DNA of 64,000 bases from Fastidiosipila sp963510375 (lineage in GTDB: Bacteria; Bacillota; Clostridia; Saccharofermentanales; Fastidiosipilaceae), in assembly GCA_963510375.1 (NCBI GenBank), contig CAUPES010000002.1, positions 75,514 through 139,513 of the forward strand, in the 5' to 3' direction. Below the pieces are notes generated by a model. That model was given only the letters and a program-made list of their open reading frames with translations, was not told the origin of the DNA and made no database searches. Each line of letters starts with the position of its first letter. The stretch's first letter is position 1. Below are positions 36,723-45,430 of the stretch, in pieces. Made by a program: the position numbers and the translations under genes.

Positions 36723-37835
36723 ATGAATATTAAAAAATTTGGAAGAGCAGGATTAGCTTTAATTTTGAGTTTTGGTTTAGTGGCATGTAATGCTGCTGGG
36801 GCACCAAGTGCATCAAAAAAGAATCAGAACAATGATTCTACTAAGTTAAATATTGCAACATCTTTTTATCCGATGTATGAATTTACTAAGGCGATTACAG
36901 GTGAAACTGCAAATGTTATAAATATTATGCCTGCAGGAAGCGCATCTCATGGTTGGGAGCCATCAGCAAAACAAGTTGCAGAATTATCAAAAGCAGATCT
37001 ATTAATTTACCAAGGTGCTGGAATGGAAGAATGGATTGAATCTGTTAAAGCGAGTTTAGAAAATGAAGGTAGTAAATTAAAATGGGTAGAAGCTGGTGAA
37101 GGTATTGAGTTATTACCAGGACACTCACACGACCACGACCATGATGCTCACGACCACGACCATGATGATCACGATCACGACCACGATCATGATGATCACG
37201 ACCACGACCATGATGATCACGATCACGACCACGATCATGATGATCACGAACATGACCACGATGATCACGATCACGATGAACATGACCATCATGACCATAG
37301 TCACGCATATGATCCACATCTATGGTTAAGTCCAAAAAATAGCAGTAAAATGCTTGAAAATATAAAAAATGCATTAGTAGAATTGAATCCTGAAGCTAAA
37401 GATATTTACGAGAAAAACTTTAACGATTACAACATGAAATTAAAGGAACTAGATAAACTATACAAAGAAAAATTAAGTGAAAATAATGTAAAAAGTTTTG
37501 TTATAACTCATGAAGCTTTCGGATATATAGCAAAAGACTATGGACTAAAACAATATGGCTTAACAGGAATGGGAACTGAACAAGATCCAAATCCTGAAAA
37601 AATGAAAGAAATGGTTAATTTAGTAAGATCAGAAAATATGAAGGCAATTTACTTCGATGATGCTGGTAGTGATAAAATAGCCAAAGTATTAGCTAATGAG
37701 TTAGGAGATATAAAGGTTTTACCATTAACTACAATGCATTCACCAACTGAAGCTGAATTAGCTGCAGGAGAAACCTACTTTACTAAGATGGAGAGAAACT
37801 TAAAAAATCTCTGTGTAAATAATCAATCCAAATAG
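36723..37835 (+). CDS. znuA: Zinc/manganese-type ABC transporter substrate-binding lipoprotein (ZnuA/AdcA-like)
   Basis: 370 aa, cluster A-I metal-binding protein. Lipoprotein signal with lipobox LVAC (Cys22). Core motifs: SFYPMYEFTKAI, GSASHGWEPS (metal His), DPHLWLSP (metal His), ITHEAFGYIAKDYGL, and YFDDAGSDKIA. Between the first and second His ligands is a very long His/Asp-rich loop (about residues 134-196), typical of zinc-type proteins but unusually extended; it contains a perfect DNA tandem repeat. No permease or ATPase gene is next to it, so it must work with a transporter encoded elsewhere. A terminator follows. Confidence 0.92.
   Translation: MNIKKFGRAGLALILSFGLVACNAAGAPSASKKNQNNDSTKLNIATSFYPMYEFTKAITGETANVINIMPAGSASHGWEPSAKQVAELSKADLLIYQGAGMEEWIESVKASLENEGSKLKWVEAGEGIELLPGHSHDHDHDAHDHDHDDHDHDHDHDDHDHDHDDHDHDHDHDDHEHDHDDHDHDEHDHHDHSHAYDPHLWLSPKNSSKMLENIKNALVELNPEAKDIYEKNFNDYNMKLKELDKLYKEKLSENNVKSFVITHEAFGYIAKDYGLKQYGLTGMGTEQDPNPEKMKEMVNLVRSENMKAIYFDDAGSDKIAKVLANELGDIKVLPLTTMHSPTEAELAAGETYFTKMERNLKNLCVNNQSK
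37128..37260 (+). repeat. 48-bp in-frame tandem repeat in the His-rich loop
   Basis: Two identical 48-bp units, 37149-37196 and 37197-37244, each coding 16 residues of alternating His/Asp ending in DD. A partial 21-nt copy with one codon changed precedes (37128-37148) and a degenerate copy follows. The frame is kept because 48 is a multiple of 3. Confidence 0.95.
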
Positions 37836-37861
37836 GTGTAATCTAATAACGTAATTTATAT

Positions 37862-37910
37862 AAACTCTAGTATATATCTACATTTCGTAGTTACTAGAGT
37901 TTTAATTTTG
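37862..37910 (+). terminator. Rho-independent terminator after the lipoprotein gene
   Basis: 11-bp stem AAACTCTAGTA (37862-37872) / TACTAGAGTTT (37892-37902) with an inner CTAC/GTAG pairing, followed by a T-rich tail. Confidence 0.9.
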
Positions 37911-37956
37911 TAATTTAAATTGCTCTTAAAACAATTGTTCTAAAATGTAAAAACCC

Positions 37957-37985
37957 TTGACTATATTTCTTTTAAAAGCTAGAAT
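37957..37985 (+). promoter_or_regulatory. Promoter of the T-box/ileS transcript
   Basis: TTGACT (37957-37962), 17-nt spacer, TAGAAT (37980-37985). Transcription would begin near 37992, at the start of the T-box stem I. Confidence 0.85.
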
Positions 37986-37995
37986 TTAGCTTAAA

Positions 37996-38262
37996 TACGA
38001 TGACTGGAAGAGTAGTTCTAGATGATGAATACAGAGAGTCGATGTAGCTGGAATATCGATATCTAGTTTAGAATGAAGATCATCCACGAGTAGTCAAGGT
38101 GAAAGGGAAATTTAATTCCAATTAGCTTTGACCGGTAATACCTATAAGGCTGTACCGTTATCACTGATGAGTATTTCTGAACGTTTCTATGAGCGCCGGA
38201 AATAATCGGGTGGTACCACGCTTAATTTATTTAGGCGTCCCGATGTTGAGGCGTTTTTTTCT
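37996..38262 (+). promoter_or_regulatory. T-box leader (tRNA-Ile sensing) upstream of ileS
   Basis: Stem I begins near 37998, with the AGAGAG element at 38033-38038; candidate Ile specifier triplets ATC lie at 38079-38084 on its 3' side. The antiterminator is clear: ATCGGG (38205-38210) pairs with CCCGAT (38239-38244), then the 7-nt bulge TGGTACC (38211-38217; UGGU fits a tRNA ending in ACCA), then ACGC/GCGT (38218-38221 and 38235-38238). The competing terminator can form ACGCTT (38218-38223) with AGGCGT (38249-38254), followed by a T run to 38260. Uncharged tRNA-Ile should allow read-through into ileS. Confidence 0.95.
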
Positions 38263-38293
38263 GCCTAAAAATAATAAAAATTGGGAGAGTATT

Positions 38294-41200
38294 ATGTATA
38301 AGAAAATAAATTCTGATTTAAACTTTAAGGAAAGAGAATTAGCTATTCAAAAAGTCTGGAAAGAGAATAACATTCAAGAAAAATTAGAAAACATGAATTT
38401 GAATGGCCCAAGTTATACTGTCTATGATGGACCTCCAACAGCAAATGGTAAACCACACATTGGCCATGTCTTGACTAGATCAATTAAGGATTTAGTTCCT
38501 AGATATAGAAGAATGAAGGGCTATCATGTTGAGTTTAAAGCAGGTTGGGATACTCATGGACTTCCAGTTGAGATAGAAGTGGAAAAACGCCTAGGTCTTG
38601 ATGGAAAAGAAGATATCGTTAAATATGGTGTAGAGGATTTCATCAAACAGTGTAAAGAAAGTGTTTGGAAATACCAAGATGAATGGGAGCAACTTTCGAA
38701 TCGCTTGGCCTACTCCGCTGATATGAAAAATCCATATATAACATATGATAATAAGTTTATTGAATCTGAGTGGTGGGCAATTAAACAAATTTGGGATAAA
38801 GATTTATTGTATAGAGGATTTAGAGTTGTCCCTTATTGTGCACGATGCGGTACAGCTTTATCAAGTCATGAAGTAGCACAAGGCTATAAAGAAGTTAAGG
38901 ATGTTTCAGCTTTTGTAAGATTTAAAGTTAAAGGTGAAGATAACTGGTTTTCAGCGTGGACAACCACTCCTTGGACTTTGCCTTCAAACGTTGCTCTAAC
39001 AGTTAACAAAAACTATGATTATGTTTTAATTGAGTTGAATGAGACAGCTGTAGAACATAATCATAGAGGTGCAGAAGCAGCATTAGCTGCAGGCACAAAA
39101 TACTATGTTGCTGAAGCTTTAGCTGATTCTGTATTTGGAGAAGGCTCATATAAGATTGTTGCTAGATTTAAAGGTGAAGAATTAGTAGGCAAAGAATATG
39201 AACCTATTCTTCCATATGCCAACAAAACAGTTGCTGAGCAAGCAGATAAAAAAGCTTTTGTAGTTTGTGAAGCTGACTATGTAACTTTGAGTGATGGTAC
39301 AGGTATAGTACATACAGCACCAGCATTTGGTGAAGATGACTCTAAAGTTGGTAAAAAGTTTGATCTTGCATTTGTTCAACTAGTTGACTCAGAAGGCAAA
39401 ATGACAGAAGACGTTACAGATTTTGCTGGTCAATGGGTAAAAGATGCTGATGCAGGCGTTTTGACAAAATTATTTGAAGATAATTCATTATTAAGAAGTG
39501 AAAAATATAAGCATAACTATCCACATTGTTGGAGATGTTCAACCCCATTGATTTATTATGCTAGAGATGAATGGTTCATTGAAATGACAAAAGTCAGAGA
39601 GAGTTTATTAGCAAATAATGACAAGGTTACATGGATGCCTGAAACTGTTAAGACAGGAAGATTTGGTAATTTCTTAGATAATGTTGTTGATTGGAATATT
39701 TCTAGAGAGAGATTCTGGGGAACTCCACTGCCAATCTGGGAATGTAGTTCATGTGATAAGTATCATTGTGTTGGTTCAATTGCTGAATTACTTGAACTAT
39801 CGCCAGATGCAAGTGCAGATATAGAGCTACATAAACCATATATTGATAATATTACTGTAAATTGTCCTGATTGTAGTAATAAGATGACAAGAACACCTGA
39901 GGTTATGGATGTTTGGTTTGACTCTGGTTCAATGCCTTTTGCACAATATCACTATCCATTTGAAAACAAAGATAAATTCGAAGCTAATTTCCCTGCAGGA
40001 TTTATTTCAGAAGCAGAAGATCAGACTAGAGGTTGGTTCTATTCATTAATGGCAATTAGTACACTACTATTTAACAAGACACCATACGAAAGCGTACTGG
40101 TTATGGGACTAGTACAAGATGAAAATGGTCGCAAAATGAGTAAACACCTCGGTAATGTTGTAGATCCTTGGTCGGTATTGGATGCTCAAGGAACTGATGC
40201 TGTACGTTGGTATTTCTATACAAACTCAAATCCTTGGTTACCAAGTAGATTTAGCTCTGAATCTGTAACTGAAGGAATGCGTAAGTTCATGGCTACAATT
40301 TGGAATACTTTAGCATTCTACACAATGTATGCAGATATTGATAAATTTGATCCATGTGCATATGAGTTAGATTATTCAAAATTGCCAGTCATGGATAGAT
40401 GGTTGCTAGCTAAATTAACAGAACTAGTTGCAAGTGTTGATGAGAAGCTTTCTAACAAAGATATGGATATCACTGGTGCAGCAAGACTCATGGAGAAATT
40501 TGCGGATGAGTTAAGTAACTGGTATGTAAGACGTTGTAGAGAGCGTTTCTGGGTTGGTGAAATGGAAGAAGATAAGATCAATGCTTACATGACTCTTTAC
40601 ACAGCTTTAGAGCAAGTAGCTAGATTAGTAGCACCATTTACACCATTTTTAGCAGAGGAAATTTATCAAGTTGTTGTTAAGACAACTAATTTAGAAGCAC
40701 CTGAGAGTGTTCACTTGTGTTCATACCCAGAAGTGAATTCGGAGTGGGCTAACCAAGAACTTGTAGATTCAATGGAATTATTGATAGATAGTGTTCAATT
40801 AGGAAGGGCCGCTCGTAATAATTCAGGCATCAAGAACCGTCAGCCATTGTCAAGAGTATTGATCACTGGTATTAAAGCATTTGATGAGGAACTCTCAAGA
40901 GTTCTAACTGAAGAAATAAATGTAGATAAAATTGATTATGTTGATAGTTTAGAGTCTTTAACCACTTATTCATTTAAACCTAACTTTAGGGTTCTAGGTA
41001 AGAAAATAGGCTCAAGAATTCCTGCAGCTAAACAAGTTTTAGAAAATCTTGATGGTGATAAAGCTTGGAAAGAATTGCAAGAAACTGGTTGCATTAAAGT
41101 AGAAATTGATGGAGAAGAATTTGATTTAGTTGAAGAAGATTTGGAAGTTGAAGCAAATAATATTACAGGCTATCAAATTGAAACAAGTCCATCGATAAAC

Positions 41201-41494
41201 TTGGCTCTTGATTTAAACCTAGATGAAGAGCTCATTAAACGTGGATACATAAGAGAGATTGTTTCTAAAGTACAGAATCTAAGAAAAGATTCAGGATTTG
41301 AGGTAACTGATAGAATTAAGTTATATATTGTTGGAACTGATAAAGTTTTAGCAGCAATTAATCAGTATGCTGAGGAATTAAAGGCTGACGTTCTCGCAAC
41401 AGATTTAGAAGAAAGCAAGATCGATAGTTCTATAAAAGTTGATATCAATGGTCAAGAAACATTCTTAGGTGTAAAGAGAGTTTCAGAAGCTTAG
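38294..41494 (+). CDS. ileS: Isoleucyl-tRNA synthetase (large, IleS2-like form)
   Basis: 1066 aa. Charges tRNA-Ile. HIGH motif at 55-58 (GKPHIGH), editing domain (WTTTPWTLPSN), KMSKH near 614-618 and a long C-terminal anticodon domain. The VVPYCARCGTALSSHE segment, the length and the lack of a C-terminal zinc finger suit the eukaryote-like IleS2 clade rather than the ~930-aa IleS1 type. CxxC pairs occur in the catalytic half (CARC, CWRC, CSSC, CPDC). ATG 38294 is chosen (GGGAGAG upstream); the frame extends back into the T-box terminator, which is non-coding. Confidence 0.93.
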   Translation: MYKKINSDLNFKERELAIQKVWKENNIQEKLENMNLNGPSYTVYDGPPTANGKPHIGHVLTRSIKDLVPRYRRMKGYHVEFKAGWDTHGLPVEIEVEKRLGLDGKEDIVKYGVEDFIKQCKESVWKYQDEWEQLSNRLAYSADMKNPYITYDNKFIESEWWAIKQIWDKDLLYRGFRVVPYCARCGTALSSHEVAQGYKEVKDVSAFVRFKVKGEDNWFSAWTTTPWTLPSNVALTVNKNYDYVLIELNETAVEHNHRGAEAALAAGTKYYVAEALADSVFGEGSYKIVARFKGEELVGKEYEPILPYANKTVAEQADKKAFVVCEADYVTLSDGTGIVHTAPAFGEDDSKVGKKFDLAFVQLVDSEGKMTEDVTDFAGQWVKDADAGVLTKLFEDNSLLRSEKYKHNYPHCWRCSTPLIYYARDEWFIEMTKVRESLLANNDKVTWMPETVKTGRFGNFLDNVVDWNISRERFWGTPLPIWECSSCDKYHCVGSIAELLELSPDASADIELHKPYIDNITVNCPDCSNKMTRTPEVMDVWFDSGSMPFAQYHYPFENKDKFEANFPAGFISEAEDQTRGWFYSLMAISTLLFNKTPYESVLVMGLVQDENGRKMSKHLGNVVDPWSVLDAQGTDAVRWYFYTNSNPWLPSRFSSESVTEGMRKFMATIWNTLAFYTMYADIDKFDPCAYELDYSKLPVMDRWLLAKLTELVASVDEKLSNKDMDITGAARLMEKFADELSNWYVRRCRERFWVGEMEEDKINAYMTLYTALEQVARLVAPFTPFLAEEIYQVVVKTTNLEAPESVHLCSYPEVNSEWANQELVDSMELLIDSVQLGRAARNNSGIKNRQPLSRVLITGIKAFDEELSRVLTEEINVDKIDYVDSLESLTTYSFKPNFRVLGKKIGSRIPAAKQVLENLDGDKAWKELQETGCIKVEIDGEEFDLVEEDLEVEANNITGYQIETSPSINLALDLNLDEELIKRGYIREIVSKVQNLRKDSGFEVTDRIKLYIVGTDKVLAAINQYAEELKADVLATDLEESKIDSSIKVDINGQETFLGVKRVSEA

Positions 41495-41558
41495 AGTAAA
41501 GTCGTTGGCTTAAGCAATAAAAACTAAAACATAAATTTTTTATTAATAGAGGGTATAG

Positions 41559-42275
41559 ATGTTTAATAATTTTGATTTGAGTTCATATTTAATAGGCTTA
41601 TTTGTATTGTTTTTATCAATTAGTGTCCATGAATGGGCTCATGCATACTTTGCTTACAGAATGGGTGATGAGACCGCTCTTAGAGCTGGTCGAATCACTC
41701 TCAATCCTCTTAAACATTTTGAGCCTATAGGATTGATGTTAATTCTTTTTGGCGCTCCAGTTGCTTGGGGTAAGCCAGTACCAGTAAACTCTAACAACTT
41801 TAGAAGAGATGTTAACCGCAAAAATGCTATGCTTTGGGTAAGTTTAGCTGGAATCACTTTTAATTTAATTTTGGCGGTTATTTCAGCAGCATTGTTTTAC
41901 ACATTGATACTTCTATATAATATTTTGATGCTCAATTCTGTGGAAATGCCTTTGTTTGGATTAACTTTATTTAAGACACTACAACATATTAATTACTCAT
42001 TATTGTTCTTAAATGTTAATTTAGCAGTTTTTAACTTATTACCTATACCTCCACTAGATGGATTTGAGTTAGCGAATCGCTTCCTGCCAGATAAATGGAG
42101 TTATATAATTAACAGAAATTCAAGAAATATAGGCTTTGTCTTGTTATTGGTTATAGTTTTCTTCAATGGACCGTTTTCATTTTTTTTAGGAAAGATTATT
42201 ACGCCAATTGTAAGTTTGATAGAATGGCCATTCAAAGAGCTAACAACATGGATTTTTAAATTAATTGTTGGCTAA
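41559..42275 (+). CDS. Site-2 protease family (M50) membrane metalloprotease
   Basis: 238 aa, about five or six membrane segments. Zinc motif HEWAH (HExxH) in the first segments and the distal Asp in NLLPIPPLDGFEL. The length and motifs fit the short site-2-like proteases (YwhC type) that in Gram-positives precede scpA and scpB. Substrate unknown; such enzymes cleave within membranes. GAGGG is 7 nt before the ATG. It is followed by scpA in the conserved order. Confidence 0.9.
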   Translation: MFNNFDLSSYLIGLFVLFLSISVHEWAHAYFAYRMGDETALRAGRITLNPLKHFEPIGLMLILFGAPVAWGKPVPVNSNNFRRDVNRKNAMLWVSLAGITFNLILAVISAALFYTLILLYNILMLNSVEMPLFGLTLFKTLQHINYSLLFLNVNLAVFNLLPIPPLDGFELANRFLPDKWSYIINRNSRNIGFVLLLVIVFFNGPFSFFLGKIITPIVSLIEWPFKELTTWIFKLIVG

Positions 42276-42331
42276 GATTCTTGAAATTTATAAAATTTGA
42301 GAATTATTATAGTTATAAAATTAAGGAAAAG

Positions 42332-43207
42332 ATGTCAGATTTAGAAAATAAAAAAGATGTCATGAATATAGTTGGAAATGAAGCTAAAGGCCCAGAACTT
42401 CACCTAGGTGACTTTTCTGGACCTTTAGATCTTTTGTTATATTTAATTGACAAAAATGAAATAGACCTTTTTGACATACCTATAGCTGAGTTGACAAACC
42501 AGTACCTAGAATATTTAACTTCCTTAAATGAAATTGATCTAAATAATATTGCTGATTTTCTTGCTGTAGCAAGTGATTTAGTACAGATTAAATCTAAGAT
42601 GATTTTACCTTCCTATAAGGATGAAAATAGCTCAGAAGATCCACGAGATGAATTGGTGTGGAAGCTATTGCTCTATAGACGCTGTAAGCTTATTGCGAAA
42701 GAATTAGAAGAGAGAGAAGAGCTTTACTCAGGTGTTATATTTAGAAAACGTCTCCCAGATCATGAATTAGGCATAGAAATAAAAGACAAAGCAGTTTTTT
42801 ATGCAAATGAAAGTGAATTTAAATCTCTTAGGTTCGATGAGGCGGTTCAAAATATTGCAGCAAGAAACCAAGCCCGTTATCAAGACTTAAGTGAAAAGAT
42901 TAATTATATTGTTAAGCGTAAGCATTTATCTATATTGGATCAAATAAATAATCTTAATGTTCAGCTTAATAAGCATTCAGTTATAAACTTTAATAAATTG
43001 TATTCAAAGAGTGAATCAAAGGCAGAGCTATTGACAGGTTTTTTAGCGGTCTTAGAACTATTAAAAAGTAATGAAATAATAGCTACGCAAAAACAAGCTT
43101 TTGCAGATATAATTTTAAGTAAAAATAATGATGTTAATGTTAGTAATAAAAATAACATTAATAACGAAAATAACGGAAATAGTGATAAGAAGGAAGCAAC
43201 AGAATAA
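42332..43207 (+). CDS. scpA: Segregation and condensation protein A
   Basis: Kleisin subunit of the SMC-ScpAB condensin, which organises and segregates chromosomes. 291 aa: N-terminal FSGPLDLLLYLIDKNEIDLFDIPIAEL block, middle LVQIKSKMILP and a C-terminal winged helix (about 220-265, FLAVLELLKSNEI). The tail after ~270 is Asn-rich low complexity. ATG 42332 has AAGGA upstream; the frame's TTG at 42281 has none. The stop overlaps the scpB start by one base. Confidence 0.94.
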   Translation: MSDLENKKDVMNIVGNEAKGPELHLGDFSGPLDLLLYLIDKNEIDLFDIPIAELTNQYLEYLTSLNEIDLNNIADFLAVASDLVQIKSKMILPSYKDENSSEDPRDELVWKLLLYRRCKLIAKELEEREELYSGVIFRKRLPDHELGIEIKDKAVFYANESEFKSLRFDEAVQNIAARNQARYQDLSEKINYIVKRKHLSILDQINNLNVQLNKHSVINFNKLYSKSESKAELLTGFLAVLELLKSNEIIATQKQAFADIILSKNNDVNVSNKNNINNENNGNSDKKEATE

Positions 43208-43845
43208 TGACAGAAATCAAAGAGAATAAGCAACAATTAAGTGTATTAGCTATTCTTGAGGCAATAATTTTTGCTTCTGGAAAGCCAGTTGAAAAATCTG
43301 ATTTAGAAGCTTATTTTGACTTAACTAGTAATGACATAGATGATTTATTAAAACAATTAAAAATTAAGTACGAAGATCAAAAACATGGTTTTGAACTGCG
43401 TATAATTGGATCCGCAGTAGCTTTTGCAACTAAAACAGAAGTAAAAGATGAGATTGCTGGATTTTTTAATAGTGAGATAAAGAGGACTAAACTAACCCAA
43501 GCTAATTATGAAACTTTAGCAGTAGTTGCATATAATGAACCTGTTACTAGAGCAGATATAGAAGAAGTTAGAGGAGTTAATTCCGATAGTGCTTTGAATA
43601 GGTTAATTGAGAAAGGTCTAGTTGAAATGACTGGTACTCTGGATGCTCCTGGAAGACCTGCATTATTTGGAGTTACAGAATTATTTTTACAACTGTATGG
43701 TATTGAGAACTTAAATCAACTTGAACCTATGGATATGCTTATGTATGAGACTATTAGAGATTTTGAAACTTCATATCATCAAGAAAGTGATTTGAACGAG
43801 AAAGACCCAGTTGACTCGGGTGAAGATTTAGGAACTGTATATTAA
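43207..43845 (+). CDS. scpB: Segregation and condensation protein B
   Basis: Winged-helix dimer that binds ScpA in the SMC complex. 212 aa: AILEAIIFASGKPVEKSDL, the YETLAVVAYNEPVTRADIEEVRGVNSD block and TGTLDAPGRPALFGVTELFL. The C-terminus has a ~25-residue acidic tail. It is coupled to scpA through a TAATG overlap. Confidence 0.96.
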   Translation: MTEIKENKQQLSVLAILEAIIFASGKPVEKSDLEAYFDLTSNDIDDLLKQLKIKYEDQKHGFELRIIGSAVAFATKTEVKDEIAGFFNSEIKRTKLTQANYETLAVVAYNEPVTRADIEEVRGVNSDSALNRLIEKGLVEMTGTLDAPGRPALFGVTELFLQLYGIENLNQLEPMDMLMYETIRDFETSYHQESDLNEKDPVDSGEDLGTVY

Positions 43846-43859
43846 AGTGAGGTGTACAT

Positions 43860-44528
43860 ATGAAAGATGTTTTTACAATAGCAATAGATGGACCTGCTGG
43901 TGCTGGCAAGACCACAGTTTCAAGAGATTTAGCAAATAAATTAAATATTTTGCATCTTGATACAGGTGCAATGTATAGAGCAAGTGCTTTAGCTTGTCTT
44001 CAAGCTGGAATTAAAAAAGGTGATACAAGGGAAATTGTTAAGGTTGTGAATGACAGTGATATAACTGTAGAATTTCAAGATGGTGAGCAAAAGACTATGT
44101 TAAACGGTGAATGTGTTAATCATCTTATAAGAACTCCTGAAGTTTCATTGTGGGCATCAGATGTAAGTGCAGTACCAGAAGTAAGATTGAAGTTAGTAGA
44201 GATTCAAAGAGATCTATCTAAGAAAATTAGTATGGTTATTGATGGTAGAGATATTGGAACTTACGTTCTTCCTGATGCGGATTTTAAAGTTTTTATGACA
44301 GCAGATCAAAAACTAAGAGCAGAGAGAAGATACAAAGAACTAATTGCCAAAGGTGTTGAAGTAAACTTTGATGAAGTCCTACAAGACCAAATTTATAGAG
44401 ATGAACAAGATACAAACAGAGAATTTGCACCGTTAAAAGCTGCTGCTGATGCTTTTATTTTTGATACAACAGGCTTAAGCATTTCAGAATGTGCAGACAT
44501 TATTATTGATTATATGAATAAAAAATAG
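43860..44528 (+). CDS. cmk: Cytidylate kinase
   Basis: 222 aa. Phosphorylates CMP/dCMP. P-loop GPAGAGKTT (11-19), LDTGAMYR, DGRDIGT, and the lid region with RAERRYKEL and RDEQDTNRE. AGTGAGGTG precedes ATG 43860. The cmk-plsC-S1 order is common in Clostridia-type genomes. Confidence 0.96.
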   Translation: MKDVFTIAIDGPAGAGKTTVSRDLANKLNILHLDTGAMYRASALACLQAGIKKGDTREIVKVVNDSDITVEFQDGEQKTMLNGECVNHLIRTPEVSLWASDVSAVPEVRLKLVEIQRDLSKKISMVIDGRDIGTYVLPDADFKVFMTADQKLRAERRYKELIAKGVEVNFDEVLQDQIYRDEQDTNREFAPLKAAADAFIFDTTGLSISECADIIIDYMNKK

Positions 44529-44537
44529 GAGCACTAA

Positions 44538-45272
44538 ATGTTAAGTGATAAAACAAAAAAAAGAATTCAAAAGAACATGGAAAAACCATTGCCTGAAGAA
44601 GAGAAAAAAATGTTTAGTTTTCTAAGAAGATTTGTTTTGGGAACGGTTCGATTGTTTATTAATATTTTTTATCCAATAAAATTTGAAAACTTAGATAATT
44701 TACCTGATGAAGGAGCTGCCATAGTTGCAGGAAATCATGGTAGTAATTTAGATGCTCCATTTTTAATGTTTGCAATTAATGAGAGAAAACGTTGGGGATA
44801 TTTTGTGGCAAAAGAATCTCTTATGCGCTATCCGCTATTTGGCAAATTATTATTGAATTTCGGAGTAATTCCTGTTAATACCACAGAGGTTGAAGCATAT
44901 AGTGTTAAAGCAATATTTAACGTTTTGAAACAGAATCATGTGCTCGCAATTTTCCCTCAAGGGACTAGATGTAAAACCGTAGAAAAGGAAGCAAGAGTAG
45001 CCCCGAAAACAGGAGCGATTTCATTTGCTCTTAGAACTAATACACCAATAGTTCCAATAGCAATAGTTAGTGACTATAAGCTGTTTAAAAAGAGTCGTAT
45101 TATTTTCGGTGAACCATATTATATTAAGTCAGATAAGAAACGTCTCAGTGAAGCTGAAATGATGGCTGAGTCCATTATTCTAATGGAAAAAATTTATGCA
45201 CTAATGGGTAAAAAATATCCTTTGAGTGAGAAAGCGGAGTTAACTGACGGAATCTTGAAAAATGATGATTAG
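44538..45272 (+). CDS. plsC: 1-acyl-glycerol-3-phosphate acyltransferase (PlsC family)
   Basis: 244 aa. Acylates lysophosphatidate in phospholipid synthesis at the membrane. Motif I NHGSNLD (catalytic His67 and Asp72). Motif III is FPQGTR (139-144), with Gln in place of the usual Glu of FPEGTR. Motif IV-like VPIAIV follows. An amphipathic basic N-terminus (1-35) probably contacts the membrane. It starts 9 nt after cmk. Confidence 0.88.
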   Translation: MLSDKTKKRIQKNMEKPLPEEEKKMFSFLRRFVLGTVRLFINIFYPIKFENLDNLPDEGAAIVAGNHGSNLDAPFLMFAINERKRWGYFVAKESLMRYPLFGKLLLNFGVIPVNTTEVEAYSVKAIFNVLKQNHVLAIFPQGTRCKTVEKEARVAPKTGAISFALRTNTPIVPIAIVSDYKLFKKSRIIFGEPYYIKSDKKRLSEAEMMAESIILMEKIYALMGKKYPLSEKAELTDGILKNDD

Positions 45273-45368
45273 TTAAATTAATTCTACCAGTTATGATTTT
45301 TTTAGGGTTAGTTGTAAACTTATATTTATAGGTAAAATGACGATTTTTAATTAATTTATATATAAAAA

Positions 45369-45396
45369 TTGCAAAGTTCACGAATAATGGTAAAAT
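45369..45396 (+). promoter_or_regulatory. Promoter for the S1-domain protein gene
   Basis: TTGCAA (45369-45374), 16-nt spacer, TG-G-TAAAAT (45388-45396), an extended -10, with a short leader before GGAGG and ATG 45431. Confidence 0.65.
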
Positions 45397-45430
45397 ACTG
45401 TAGAACTATACATTTTGGAGGTTATGCGTA

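Noticed and set aside
37149..37244. Possible CRISPR-like direct repeat
   Set aside because: The units are contiguous without spacers and in frame with the lipoprotein gene; a coding tandem repeat explains them.
37045..37374. Long open frames antisense and out of frame to the His-rich loop of the metal-binding lipoprotein
   Set aside because: They arise from the low-complexity 48-bp repeat (CAC/GAT/GAC codons read in other frames give His/Arg/Gly or Thr/Met runs); no ribosome binding site, no family resemblance.
38189..38293. N-terminal extension of IleS reading back from 38294
   Set aside because: It runs through the T-box antiterminator and terminator; the RBS GGGAGAG and family alignment support ATG 38294.
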